Numbered from the stretch's first letter, positions 31,591 through 42,544 are shown. The stretch is 64,000 bases of DNA from Paramyrothecium sp. XJ0827 (GCA_020881915.1 JAJFPB010000006.1:2852001-2916000), one strand, 5' to 3'. Notes: generated from the sequence alone by a model not told the origin. Program-made: numbers and translations.

Positions 31591-34500
31591 TCAAGGGAAT
31601 AGCTTGGCCTGGGGCTCCCGCACTAGCTGCCTTGTCACCTCAGCCAGCTCCTCCAGCAGGCCCTTCGCATAGTCACCCCAGCTCTCCATGGTCACGAGCT
31701 CGAGCGTCAGCTCGTCGCCGCTGATGAAGGCCTGCATCTTCCACTCGCGCAGCGGCTCCTCGTGCGGGTAGACCGTCTCGGTGCGACCGCCGCTGGCGGT
31801 GCCCAGGCTCTCGACGTGGTCGACGTCCTGGTGCACCACCGTGTCGAACCAGTCCACGCCGGCGGCGGCCCAGTCCGGGCAGCAGCGGGCGACGATCTCG
31901 CGGAGGGAGATGCCCTCGTGGGCGGCGCTGGCGACGTGCTGGTGCTGCACGTGCGCGAGCAGGTCCGCGACGGTCCAGTCGGGCTCGAAGCGGACGCGGA
32001 AGGGGACGTACTGCCAGCAGGGGCCGGTCACGGCCGAGGCGCCGGGGAAGTCAACGTTGCGGCCGCTGACGACCTCGCCGAAGGTGACGTCGCGCAGGGA
32101 AAGATGGCGTGCCAGGCACAGCGCCCATGCCGCGGTCGGGAGCGTAGCCACGGTCATATCCCTGGAGCGAGACGATATATCGACCGTCTGCTGGATGGCA
32201 AAATGGTTGGTCTTGTGGACGGGGATGTCTGGTCGGAAGGGGGTAATGGTCGAGCCCGCGAGGAGGTCGCGCCAATAGTCGATGCTGCTGGGGATGTTCT
32301 TGCGCAGGACGTGCGCCACGTAGGACGAGAAGGGCACCGTGTCTTGGACAGGTCGGCGCTCGTAGAGGTCTGACAGCTGTCGAAGCAGGAGAGGGAGGCA
32401 CATCTCGTCGTACTGCGCGTGCGAGAGTCTGAAGATGAGACAGGACTGACCATCGTTACCCTTGACGAAGAACCACTTCACAAAGCTTGATCCCAATGGC
32501 ATCTTTGTCAAGACGTCAAGACTGCAGAGCTGCTTGGCGAAAACGTCGACGGCGCAGTCAACATCATACTCGACAAATTGTGCCTGAAGGTCTTCCAGAA
32601 CAACCCCGTAGCACTGACCCTTGTCCTCGACAAACACCGTTCGCAATATCTCGTTCCGAGAAACGAGCTCCTGGCAGCTTTGCATGAGTTGATCGCGGTC
32701 CACAGCGCCATCAAAGTACATGAGCTCGTATCGAGCGGAGAACCGAGGAATTTGCGTCGTACCCTTGACGGCGATCTCCTGCAGTGGGCGAGCGGGCAGA
32801 ACATCGACAACCTTGAAGCTGGCATCTGCCAACTGTGGTCGGACTATGGTTTCAACGAAGGCAGTACTGTCCGTCTCCTCTAGCAGTGAAAAAGGTTGGG
32901 CCTCTTCAACGATGACGTCTTGCACCTCAGTCTCTTCCATGACGTTGGCCATGTCGTATAACGAGCGCTTCTCGAACACCTGCACAACTGTGAGGGCGAC
33001 ACCCTCTAGGCGAGCTTCGGAAACCAGTTTCATCGCCGCGATCGAGTCACCTCCCAGGAGGAAGAAGCTGTCATTCAGGCCAATATCCTCCTCTGGGATA
33101 CGAAGCACACGACTCCACAGATTCTGCAGTTTCTTTTGCTTTCGAGAGGTTGCCGAAACTCTCGCTGCTGCTTTACGTTGCTTCTCAGCAGCGACGTCTG
33201 CCTTGGCGACCTCGCTTCCAGTGAGTGTAATGATCCCGTCAATGCTGTACTTTGCCAACCTGCCCGTCTTGTATATGTACCCTGAGCGTGAATCAACTTG
33301 CATTTCGTTCAACCAGGCTGGTTGGTCAACTTTTGGCAGCTCAAGCTCTGTTTTGCTCTGTACTAGAAGCTCTCCTACTGCTTCGATGGGAGCAAGGCGG
33401 TTTGAATCCTGAACGTTGGTGATGTACGCACCCTGGGCCTCGCCGTAGCCCTGGAGGGTCTCGAATGAATGTGGGTTATTGACTAGGTCTCGGATGGTAG
33501 CAACGTCATCTTCTGTCAGGCACTTCACCTGCTCTACCTTTTCCAGCGTCTTCTCACAAAATGCCTGGCAAACGACCTTGAACTGGGCAAGAGCCCGTTG
33601 CATGAGAGGGCTGGTGACGGTCTTGGAGTCAAAGCTAGCCATGACCAGGAAGCCCTTCGGGTCGATGGAGCAAACAAGCATGAGGGCATATGTGTTGAAT
33701 TTCAATGCTTCTTGCGCAGCTTCAGCATCTCCAGCAGGAATCAGTCGATTTGCTGGGAGTTCCTGGTCAAGTGCGGCCTCGCCATCGGTGCTTGGATGTA
33801 GAACCAGGCCAGTGCGCAGCTCGCACGCCTCCAGGGCGTCAGGGCTGACCCTCCGGATGTGCTGCAGACCGAAGTGCTCGTGAGGAATCTGAGAAACAGT
33901 CTGCTCCTGGACAAGCTTCAGGTATTCAGAGACAGGTGTTTCGCTGTCTACTTGAATTCGTACGGGAACGGTTGTAATCATAGGGCCTTCGATTTCCTCG
34001 GCACCAATAATTGGCGCGTTACGACCCGTCAACGTCTCACCAAAGACAACATCATCACTTGTCATGTATTGGGAAGCGACCAGGGCCCATGCTGCCCTGA
34101 TAACTGTAGCTACAGTTACGTTAGAAGCGGGGGCTTGAGCAAGAGGAACGTAAACTTCTAGTAGAGAGTCGGCCTTGGTTTGATATCCAGTCCATGGCAA
34201 AGTAGGGAATTGAGTCGCTGTAGCACCCTGAAGCTGATTGCGCCAGTAGGTCTCTGACGTACTCCGATCCATGTTGCTTAAGTACTTGATGAAGTGCTTG
34301 AATTCAGCCGGTCGCTTGATAGAAGTGTTGTCCTTGTACGCCTTGTTCACGCGTTCGATTACCAGAGGCATATCCCATCCGTCGTAAAGCGCGTGGTGCA
34401 TGGTTAGCACAAAGCTAACCTTCCCGCTTGCAGTATCCTCAATCAAGGCATATCTAACAAGGGGCTTGCCGAGATCCATCGACTGATCTCTGTCTTTGAG

Positions 34501-37227
34501 TAGGTATTCATCCAAGCTGCTGCCAGAGGTCCAAGCTAGATCACCCCGAACCACGACCTGATACAGACCCCTTCCAGGCGCCTGGACAATTCTTGTGCGC
34601 AGAATAGCGCAATCTTTCTGGGCAAGATCGAATGCTGCTATGAGTCTTTCTCCAGTCGTTCTGTCGCTAAGCTCAACTACTCGCTGGGCCACGTATGCTT
34701 CCTTGACCTTTGCCGAAAGCGCCATCAATGCCTCCTGCAAGGGGCTGCAAGGATAGATGTCCTCCACGGCCGCTGCGGGAATGCCACACAGCTCAGCTGC
34801 TTCGGTCTTGGCGGCCTCTGGGCCCCAATCCTTCTCAAGCAAGGAAAATTCCGCAATGTCTTCCTGTGAATTTGTGGACAGCAGCACAGCCTTCGAGGCC
34901 ATGCCGCTCAGGGTAGGTTGGGTGAAAATGTCAGCGACTGTGAGCTCAAGAAACTCTTCTCGAGCGGCGGCCACAAGCTTCATTGCCCTGAGAGAATCTC
35001 CTCCAAGGCCAAAGAAATTGCTTTGCCGGTAGATAACTGCGCCTTCACCGAGGACCTTATTCCAAGCCTTTTGCAGCTGTTTTTCTGTTTCGGTCTCAGG
35101 ATCTTCGTTCGACGCCTCCTCCGTTTCATTCCGACTAAGCTTCGATCGCGGGATAGAGCAACCAATTTGCCGTAATTTCTTTCGATCAAGCTTTCCAGAT
35201 ACAAGAGAAGGCATTTCAGCGAGCGTTATAAACGCTGCAGGCACCATGTACCTTGGTACACGGGAACCCATGTCTGCATCGACGTTGGCCAGGGCGGCAG
35301 TCAGCTCAGCAGACGCGTCGACAAGCACATCATCGACTTGACCATCCTTGGTAGATTTATTCTCACACAAGAAAGCGACAAGGGTTGGGGCACCATTTTC
35401 TGGCTTGATGACTTCAGCAGCAACCTTAATGCCGCTAGGCAAGGAGATTCGAAGGTGGTGCTCAACTTCTGCAAGTTCCACACGTTGCCCACGAAGCTTC
35501 ACTTGTTGATCTTTTCTGCCGACGAAACCGATGGAACCGGAGTTGTTGCTTTCATAGCGGACTAAGTCACCTGTCTTGTAGAGGCGACCTTGGCGTCCTG
35601 CAGTTTGCCAATGCCCAGCTGTCAGCCATGTTGGGTTCTCTATGAAAACCTCCTGTGTCTTTTCCGGCTCATCAAGATATCCAATACCCACTAGGGGCCC
35701 TTCAATGAGAAGCTCGCCAACTGCGCCCACCGGGACTAGCTTATTGTGATCAACAGGATCAACAATCCAAGTCACACCACCAACACCAACTCCAATGCCA
35801 GTTGACACTGTAACTGTGTTATTGATGGTGCAACCAACGGTGCACTCAGATGGGCCGTATGCGATAATGAGGCTTGTAGTTTTGCTCCAAGCCTCGGCAT
35901 CACTTGCCGAGACAGCCTCTCCGCCTAGACCCAGCACTTCTAAGGAGGGTATGATGTCCGCATCTAGGACGCGTGCAACCGAGGGCGTCATGTGAACCAT
36001 GTTTGCTTTGCTGTTTCTGATGGCACCGCTTAGATCGTTCATGCGAGCTTCCTCCGAAGGCACGCAAACTTGACCACCGCACGCAAGGGTGCAGAGCATG
36101 CAGTCAATGCTCACATCGAACGCGTACGAAGGGAAATCGAAGACGCGGGAATGCGCCTTGTACCCTACTGCCTCAGCACGCGGTATCGCTCCGCTGGTAT
36201 AGTTTTCGTGGGATATCACAACGCCCTTGGGCTTTCCAGTGCTGCCGGATGTAAAGATGACATACATCGGGTTTGTCGATGGGACTTGGGGAAGCGGCTC
36301 CGTTGGTTGGTCCTGGAGTGCGTCCAGGAAATCACGCGAGACAGCCAGGACTTGCCCATTGCTTGCTATTTTGTGACCCAGTTCGCTTTGCAGCACTGAC
36401 GTGATAACGAGCTGAGCTCCGGTCTGCTCGACAATGGTGCGGAGCCTCGCCTCAGGCTGGCTGGGGTCGGTGAGGGAAAAGGTAGCGCCAGCCTTCATTA
36501 CTCCAAGGACGGCGACAACAGCCCACATGGACTTTTCGAAGCATAGGGGGATCTTGCTGTCGATTGTGATCCCCCGCGATATAAGATAGCGAGCTAGTGT
36601 AGAAGACAAGCTCTCTAGTTCCGAATACGTCAAACTGCCGTCCCATGACTGCACGGCTAGAGCGTCTGGTTGAGACTTGGCGCGATCTGAGATAATATCG
36701 TGCATGCATGTTTGCAACAATGGTGGCACAATTTGATTCCATTGCCATATTTGTATCAGGTCTTTGTCCGTAGCCGCCTTCACCTCGTCGGGGTCTTCTT
36801 CGGCTTCGTTGGGACTAGATACAGCCTGGGCTGGTTGTGTTGGTTGCGGTAGAGGTTGTTCAGTCGACACGTTCTCGGGTTCTGGCTGCTTTGGTGATTC
36901 CTGTGGCTCCGGATCACTGCTTGCGGGAGTTTGCTGTTCTTGTGGTGCTTCAAGTGACGGCAAACTTTGTGAGACTACTTGTTCTGAAGATTGTTGGACT
37001 GTCGTAGACACTTGGGGGCCATCGCTGCCAACACTAGGCTGCTCAGGGCTTGTGGTACTGGCCGCGTCCGTCTCCGACGAAACCGCATTGTCTTGTTGAG
37101 ATTCAGTAATCGGGGGCTCTGGTGTTGGGGCGGGGTGAACTGGAGTAGGCGTAGCTTTCACCGAAACGTCCTCCAAATGGTTGTAGGCCCGAGTGCCGCC
37201 GGTGCCTTCGCCGTCTATCATGTGCAT
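31591..37227 (-). CDS. NPS6/sidD: Extracellular siderophore NRPS, NPS6/SidD type
   Basis: Assembles acylated N5-hydroxyornithine units into an extracellular fusarinine- or coprogen-type siderophore. I start at the first in-frame ATG, 37227 (1878 residues); the frame is open a further 23 codons upstream without an ATG. After about 150 disordered Pro/Gln/Glu residues comes an adenylation domain (YVIFTSGSTGKPKG near residue 320), a thiolation domain (FFGLGGDSLRAMKL, about 740), a condensation domain (MHHALYDGW, about 940), a degenerate adenylation remnant (YIYKTGRLAKYSIDG, about 1315), a second thiolation domain (FFLLGGDSIAAMKL, about 1390) and a terminal condensation domain (SHAQYDE, about 1605). 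A-T-C-(dA)-T-C is the layout of SidD/NPS6. The last domain keeps the second His and the Asp of HHxxxDG but has Ser for the first His and Glu for the Gly. Divergent from the sidI-like gene; three iron-GATA sites lie between them. Confidence 0.93.
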   Translation of the reverse strand: MHMIDGEGTGGTRAYNHLEDVSVKATPTPVHPAPTPEPPITESQQDNAVSSETDAASTTSPEQPSVGSDGPQVSTTVQQSSEQVVSQSLPSLEAPQEQQTPASSDPEPQESPKQPEPENVSTEQPLPQPTQPAQAVSSPNEAEEDPDEVKAATDKDLIQIWQWNQIVPPLLQTCMHDIISDRAKSQPDALAVQSWDGSLTYSELESLSSTLARYLISRGITIDSKIPLCFEKSMWAVVAVLGVMKAGATFSLTDPSQPEARLRTIVEQTGAQLVITSVLQSELGHKIASNGQVLAVSRDFLDALQDQPTEPLPQVPSTNPMYVIFTSGSTGKPKGVVISHENYTSGAIPRAEAVGYKAHSRVFDFPSYAFDVSIDCMLCTLACGGQVCVPSEEARMNDLSGAIRNSKANMVHMTPSVARVLDADIIPSLEVLGLGGEAVSASDAEAWSKTTSLIIAYGPSECTVGCTINNTVTVSTGIGVGVGGVTWIVDPVDHNKLVPVGAVGELLIEGPLVGIGYLDEPEKTQEVFIENPTWLTAGHWQTAGRQGRLYKTGDLVRYESNNSGSIGFVGRKDQQVKLRGQRVELAEVEHHLRISLPSGIKVAAEVIKPENGAPTLVAFLCENKSTKDGQVDDVLVDASAELTAALANVDADMGSRVPRYMVPAAFITLAEMPSLVSGKLDRKKLRQIGCSIPRSKLSRNETEEASNEDPETETEKQLQKAWNKVLGEGAVIYRQSNFFGLGGDSLRAMKLVAAAREEFLELTVADIFTQPTLSGMASKAVLLSTNSQEDIAEFSLLEKDWGPEAAKTEAAELCGIPAAAVEDIYPCSPLQEALMALSAKVKEAYVAQRVVELSDRTTGERLIAAFDLAQKDCAILRTRIVQAPGRGLYQVVVRGDLAWTSGSSLDEYLLKDRDQSMDLGKPLVRYALIEDTASGKVSFVLTMHHALYDGWDMPLVIERVNKAYKDNTSIKRPAEFKHFIKYLSNMDRSTSETYWRNQLQGATATQFPTLPWTGYQTKADSLLEVYVPLAQAPASNVTVATVIRAAWALVASQYMTSDDVVFGETLTGRNAPIIGAEEIEGPMITTVPVRIQVDSETPVSEYLKLVQEQTVSQIPHEHFGLQHIRRVSPDALEACELRTGLVLHPSTDGEAALDQELPANRLIPAGDAEAAQEALKFNTYALMLVCSIDPKGFLVMASFDSKTVTSPLMQRALAQFKVVCQAFCEKTLEKVEQVKCLTEDDVATIRDLVNNPHSFETLQGYGEAQGAYITNVQDSNRLAPIEAVGELLVQSKTELELPKVDQPAWLNEMQVDSRSGYIYKTGRLAKYSIDGIITLTGSEVAKADVAAEKQRKAAARVSATSRKQKKLQNLWSRVLRIPEEDIGLNDSFFLLGGDSIAAMKLVSEARLEGVALTVVQVFEKRSLYDMANVMEETEVQDVIVEEAQPFSLLEETDSTAFVETIVRPQLADASFKVVDVLPARPLQEIAVKGTTQIPRFSARYELMYFDGAVDRDQLMQSCQELVSRNEILRTVFVEDKGQCYGVVLEDLQAQFVEYDVDCAVDVFAKQLCSLDVLTKMPLGSSFVKWFFVKGNDGQSCLIFRLSHAQYDEMCLPLLLRQLSDLYERRPVQDTVPFSSYVAHVLRKNIPSSIDYWRDLLAGSTITPFRPDIPVHKTNHFAIQQTVDISSRSRDMTVATLPTAAWALCLARHLSLRDVTFGEVVSGRNVDFPGASAVTGPCWQYVPFRVRFEPDWTVADLLAHVQHQHVASAAHEGISLREIVARCCPDWAAAGVDWFDTVVHQDVDHVESLGTASGGRTETVYPHEEPLREWKMQAFISGDELTLELVTMESWGDYAKGLLEELAEVTRQLVREPQAKLFP

Positions 37228-37586
37228 TTTGTCGTGTGGCTCTTGCCAGACAAATACGGGGGTATCTTGAAAAGAGATGATATCATGTGTATTCAAATAT
37301 AGGAGTTGAGAAGATGAAGCTCGACGTCGACAACTACGGGCTCGTCGTCTAAGAATGTCATGTCATGTCATTACGAGATGTCATAGTTCCGTATGACTCC
37401 CGACGATCCACATGCTTGCCTCAACTTTTCTACCATCGCCCTAGCACCCTCGGCTCGTGAAAGGCTTCGTGGGGTGCCATAGATGCAATGTTACCCAAAG
37501 CTGCTCCGATGCCACCCCTAGTCCGGACCCTAGCTAGGTGAGAGCTCGAAACCTGAAGGTACATGGCAGGAACCTGCCGCTCTCGG

Positions 37587-37595
37587 ATCAGATAA
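37587..37595 (+). promoter_or_regulatory. Iron-GATA-factor site ATCAGATAA
   Basis: Perfect match to the ATCWGATAA consensus of SreA/Urbs1/SRE-type repressors, about 360 bp upstream of the NPS6 start. Confidence 0.75.
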
Positions 37596-37648
37596 TCCAG
37601 ACCTGCCCAAGTGGATCGCGTAGCGCGGTCGTTGGCGGGGCTGCGCGG

Positions 37649-37657
37649 ATCTGATAA
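37649..37657 (+). promoter_or_regulatory. Iron-GATA-factor site ATCTGATAA
   Basis: Perfect consensus match 62 bp from the previous site and preceded by GG, as at 37585. Confidence 0.75.
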
Positions 37658-38180
37658 TTTTCATCTGGGTCTATGATGTCGGGGGTCAAGTGCCGGGTCG
37701 ACTGATGCTAAATGCCTCACATTCTGACCGTTAGTGTGAAAAGGGTTTGTGTAGACGAATTGGCCTCTTTGTATGGGTTTGGACAAGGAGTTTTGCACTT
37801 GTAGACTGTGTTCCGGCGAGGGACATTTCGAGAAATTCAGCAAAACTCGATTGGCTTCCAAGGTGCAGAACAGTGCAGAATGAAGTCGCATCGTTCATGT
37901 AGTTGCTCGGCTGCATGACGCATTATGTGCCGGTCGGCAAAGGACGATCTGGTGCGAAAGATGGGCGCCGCGCCGTGAATTTGGGAGCCGGTGGTGGAGC
38001 GAGACTGGAGCCAGCAAGAGTCAATCCAGTAGTTATCCACAACTAGACTAAACAGTGACTCAATGCCAACCTCATGCAGTCAGTGGGCCGAGAATCAATT
38101 CACCGTACTTCGGTGCAGGGCCATGAGCAGCCTCCTAGCCGGTGTCTGGGGAAACATCGTACGTCCAGATGAGGCTTCGG

Positions 38181-38211
38181 GACACCCCCATAAGGAGACA
38201 CCCCCATAAGG
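38181..38211. repeat. Tandem duplication of GACACCCCCATAAGG
   Basis: Two adjacent copies, 38181-38196 and 38197-38211, in the NPS6/sidI promoter. Each has a CCCC run and the second ends in AAGGGG. Function unknown. Confidence 0.85.
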
Positions 38212-38445
38212 GGAATTGTACCGGTACTTTGCGGGAGGGGACGAGGGTGTTGAAGCGATTTTCATCTGCAGCTATACGAATTGCGTAAGGACCTCGTTGA
38301 TCCACCGACGTCGGATTCGCTGGCGATCCCTTGGCGTGGGTGAAACGCAAGCAAATAGCACGCAGGTCGGCGGAAGAAGTAGGGGGAAAGAGCAGGGGAG
38401 GGGAAGGGAAGGGGAGGCGAGGCGAGGCGAGGTGGGCCCTCAATC

Positions 38446-38464
38446 TTATCTGATCATCAGATTA
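38446..38464. promoter_or_regulatory. Inverted pair of iron-GATA sites
   Basis: TTATCTGAT (perfect ATCAGATAA on the minus strand, 38446-38454) is followed after one base by ATCAGATTA (38456-38464), making a near-perfect palindrome about 470 bp upstream of the sidI-like start. Confidence 0.75.
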
Positions 38465-38932
38465 GATGGACGAGCCAGAGCCGGCGCGTGCAGCCTCACG
38501 CCACGCCACGCCACCGTCTCACTTTCCACTTCGGCCTCTTTCGGAGCAACCACCAATGTGGAATGACGACAGGGTCCCTGCAGCTGGTGCATTAGTCGAG
38601 GGAATTTTTCGCACGCGATGAGCAACGGCCGTCATGCTGTAGCTGGAAACGGCCAGGGCAAGCAAGAGAAAAAATTTGGAAGTGTAGGTCATAGTGGGAC
38701 CGGCCTTCACATGGACGGCGTTGCAGGGCCCTGCCAGTCCCACGCGATGGCTCATAACCGCCGCCTGCTGGAGGAGCTCGGCAGCGGGATGGTTTCCATG
38801 CCAGAAGAATCAGTGTGTTCTTGACGATTTACAGAAACGGGGAAAGCGACCTAATAAGTCAACCATTCTAATCCTACCAGCGAATGTGCACATCCATCCT
38901 TTGAGGGGCCTACATACTGAAAGAAGTTCAGA

Positions 38933-40773
38933 ATGGCGACAGAACAAGCAGTCACGATTCCCGAAAAGAGTCCTTCGACTCAGAAGCTCTCTCTCCTCCA
39001 CGGCCCCGTCGACCCGCCCCTCGTCGACCTGACGCTTGGTGAGCTCCTGGAGCTGCAGACATACCAGCACGGGAACCGGGAATGCATCGTGATCCCATGG
39101 ACCGGCGCGCGATGGACCTACAACGAGCTCAACCAGCAGAGCTCGTCGCTCGCCCAAGCTCTCCTCGACATGGGCATCGGCGTGGGCGACCGCGTGGGCA
39201 TCATGGCCGGCAACTGTGAGCAGTACGCGGCCGTGTTCTTCGCCGTCGCAAAGATTGGTGCCATCCTCGTCATCCTGAACAACACCTATACGCCCACCGA
39301 GGCCATGTACGGTCTCAAGTTCTCGGATTGCAAAGTCTTCTTCACCACAAAAACCATCGGCAGGCTCGACAATACAAGGCTGTTGGCGGAGCTTGCGAAC
39401 GAAGCAAGTGAAGGCAATGGGCCCAAGGTCGTTATGTTGAGGGGAGAGACCGGGTCTTATCCCACGTATGATGCCTTGGTAACGGAGGGCAAGCGGAAAA
39501 GCCACCAGCGGCTATACCGGGCTATGAGCCGCGTACTGCCACATCAGGTGGTAAACCTCCAGTTCACCAGTGGCACGACTGGGCTTCCCAAGGCTGCTAT
39601 GCTCACTCATCAGTGAGTACCCTCATCGGCGTTGTCTTTTCCCATCAACTGACCAATCCACAGCAATCTGGTCAACAACTCGCGCTTCATCGGCGACAGA
39701 ATGCGCTTGACCCCTGAAGATGTCCTCTGCTGTCCGCCTCCGCTGTTCCACTGCTTCGGGCTCGTTCTTGGACTCCTTGCAATCGTGACTCATGGCGGAA
39801 AGATTGTCTATCCGGCCGAAGTCTTTGATATTCCCTCGACGTTGCAAGCAATTTCAGACGAAGCCTGTACTGCCGTACATGGCGTTCCTGCCATGTTTGA
39901 TTCCCTGTTTCAAGCAAAGTTCCCTGAAGGCTTCAACTGTGATAAGCTACGGACGGGCATCATTGCAGGTGCTCCCGTTCCTCGATACCTTATGGAACTT
40001 CTCGTGAACAAATTTGGCATGACTGAGTTCACAAGTAGCTACGGACTCACAGAGGCCTCGCCAACCTGCTTCAACGCTTTTACCGACGATGCCATGCACA
40101 AGAGGCTGACAACTGTGGGCACTCTAATGCCCCATGCCCGCGCCAAGATTGTCGACCGAGACGGCAACATTGTCCCTGTGGGCGTCCGTGGTGAGCTGTG
40201 TATTGGAGGTTACCAACTCCAGGCTGGATACTGGAATAACTCGGAAAAGACCAACGAGACAATGATTCGAGATTCAGCCGGTGTTTTGTGGCTCCACACT
40301 GGTGACGAAGCTGTTTTTGACCAAAATGGCTACTGCACAATCACTGGTCGCTTCAAAGACATCATCATTCGAGGTGAGCACCACATTTTTCAACATATGG
40401 CAGCATTGAGGTACTAACACTACTCGCAGGTGGCGAGAACATTTACCCTCTAGAAATTGAAGAGCGACTCATGGCACACCCTTCAATATCCAGAGCCGTC
40501 GTCGTCGGGCTCAAGAACAAGCACTACGGCGAGGTCGTTGGCGCTTTCCTCGAGAGAGTAGAGGACAAGCCCAGACCCGACGACCAAGAGCTGAAGGACT
40601 GGGTCCGCAAGCGCCTGGGCTCACACAAGTCGCCGGCTCACATCTTCTGGCTGGGCGAGGATGGTGTGCCCGCCGATGTGCCGCTGACGGGAAGCGGCAA
40701 GGTGAGGAAATTCGAAATGGCCAAGCTAGGTGATGAGCTACTGCAAAAGCAAGAGCGGAGTTCCAAGCTGTAA
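38933..40773 (+). CDS. sidI: SidI-type acyl-CoA ligase (mevalonyl-CoA ligase) with PTS1 tail
   Basis: ATP-dependent acyl-CoA synthetase; SidI activates mevalonate to mevalonyl-CoA for siderophore acyl groups. Three exons: 38933-39612, 39664-40373 and 40430-40773, introns 51 and 56 bp; 577 residues. The AMP-binding P-loop (LQFTSGTTGLPKAAMLTHH, about 210) spans intron 1. Further motifs: YGLTEASP (about 345), LCIGGYQLQAGYWN and the HTGDEAVFDQNGYCTITGR signature (about 440), FKDIIIRGGENIYPLEIEE across intron 2, and the catalytic-lysine end TGSGKVRKFEM. The last three residues are SKL, a classical PTS1, so the enzyme should act in peroxisomes, where part of the Aspergillus pathway has been placed. 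Divergent from NPS6 and therefore probably co-regulated by iron. Substrate is inferred from the cluster, not from the sequence. Confidence 0.9.
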
Positions 40774-41112
40774 GATACTTCTGAGGACATTCTATGAGCA
40801 TACAAAAGCGATTTTCCTAGAGTCAGATATAGATTCATGCCCTGGCCACGTCTTCATGCTATGATAGAGCTTTGTTTACCTTAAAGGCAAAAATAAAATC
40901 TAAAAGAGAAAATGAAACGATAACGATAATTCGGTTCGTAAACTAACCCTCCGCGAATTATTCGCATTCACAAGGACGTGGTTTGGTTCTTTACCTCGGC
41001 CAATATTGAAAATTCCAAGGGCTAAGGTTGTTAGGCGCAATAGGATTCCGGATGTAAGAGCAGCACTACTTCTTGTTCACAGCTTTATTTACTTTTCTAT
41101 CCAATGACAATT
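40774..41112. other. Convergent spacer
   Basis: 3' regions of the sidI- and sidF-like genes; nothing else seen. Confidence 0.5.
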
Positions 41113-42544
41113 TTACAACTTGGGAACCAGGCCAATCTTCATGCCTCCAACCGACTTTTCATTCTCCCCCAGTGGGCACAGCTGGAAGAACCTTTCGCGC
41201 GCGCACCGCACGAAGGCGCTCCTCTTGTGCGGCAGGTCGACGAACTTGTCCAGGCCGAAGCCGTGGATCAGGTCGTACATGACGACGGTCGAGTTGGTCT
41301 CCTTGGGCTCGCCGACGACGTGCGTGGTGCGGGGGTCGTCGAGGAACAGGTAGTGCATCAGGCTGCTCCACCACGCCGTCACGCGGTGAGGCCCGCGGAA
41401 GCGGACGTCCCCGACGAGCGAGTGGCGGCCGCGGTCGAAGTCGCCGGCGTCGTAGTAGCCGCCGAGGCGGTCCTCCTATCATGAGTGTTAGAAAGCATGG
41501 TGATGGAGCTGCCACTAAGCGTCATCTTACCTTGGCCCAGTAAACCTCGAAGTAGGCAAAGAAGTCATCATTCCACTTGGCAAGTAGGGCGACCTGGTGG
41601 GGGTCGACGTGGATCTTGCGGAGATACTCGCGGTGCTCCTCCAGCGTGCCCGTCTCGTTCCAGCCCTGCGACACGCGGGGGTCGTTCTGCCACTCGTGGA
41701 ACAGCCGCAGGTGCTCCTCGTTCTGCCAGTCGAGCGAGACCATGGAGAAGGTCTCCTTCAGGTGCGGGATCCAGCGGCTGTAGACGACGGCGCCGGGGGC
41801 TGGCTTCGCAGGGCGGACGGGGTGCCACGACTGCTGGTACCGCTCGGGGTCTTGGGGATCGCCGGCTGAGGCGATGGTCATGGTGTGGTGGAGCGGTGTG
41901 AGAGGATATGAGGCGAGCGGCGTCGAGGCTGGCAGGGAGGCTGGCGACTCCTGAGGGCACCAGACAGGGCGAGGGCCGAACGGTGAGCCAGCGCCTTGCC
42001 AGAACGTGCTCCTCAGCGCGAGCACCGTTGTGTCTTCAGGGCTTTCCGCATCCGCAGGCTGTTGCTGCCTCGCCGGCACGGGGTGCGCCACGGCGAGGAA
42101 CACATCCTTCAGCTGCTGGCCCAGGACCGAGGCGTCCTTGCCCTTGAGCTCCAGGCGCAGCGTCTCGTTCGCAGGCTGGATGGTGAAGAGCACGTACAGC
42201 ACCAGCCAGGCCTGGGCCACGGATGGCGCAGCATCGCCCGCCCAGCGGACAGTGGCGGCGGGAGCTCGTCTCGCGCGCGCCCAAGCGCTGTTGTTGGACT
42301 GGGCGGGAAGCTGGCTGGATTTGAGGCCAATTGGCTCCGAGAAGGAGATGTGCGAGGAGACGAGCTGGACCGGCGGCTCTTGCGCCGCGGCGGACGCCTT
42401 TTGTGTTAGTCGGTAGAAGGGCGCGTCGGGAGCACCATCTTGAGGAGACGTCTTTTGCACCGAGTACTCAACCAGATAAGGGTGAGGAAGCTGGATGACG
42501 GTCTCGTCAGGCGACAGAGACGACAATTGAGTTGAGGCAGACAT
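41113..42544 (-). CDS. sidF: SidF-type N5-hydroxyornithine transacylase (GNAT fold)
   Basis: Transfers an acyl group (anhydromevalonyl in the known pathway) from CoA to N5-hydroxyornithine. Two exons, 42544-41531 and 41475-41113, with a 55-bp intron (GTAAGA, CTAAC, ATAG); 458 residues, close to SidF. The C-terminal half is the IucB/MbtK-like acetyltransferase domain: [38 protein letters not shown], then [20 protein letters not shown] across the intron, [11 protein letters not shown] and [20 protein letters not shown]. The N-terminal half is Ala/Ser-rich and less ordered. It ends in PKL, a non-canonical PTS1-like tripeptide, which fits the peroxisomal location of Aspergillus SidF only weakly. 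It shares an upstream region with the MFS gene, where two iron-GATA sites sit. Confidence 0.92.

Larger units (their letters stand above)
37228..38932. promoter_or_regulatory. Divergent promoter of NPS6 and sidI-like genes
   Basis: 1.7 kb with perfect ATCWGATAA sites at 37587, 37649 and (minus) 38446, a one-mismatch partner at 38456, a short tandem duplication at 38181-38211 and a purine run of GGCGA repeats at 38414-38432. Small frames here have no supporting features. Confidence 0.75.

Noticed and set aside
37228..37296. Earlier start of the NRPS at 37296
   Set aside because: The codon is TTG. The first in-frame ATG is 37227.
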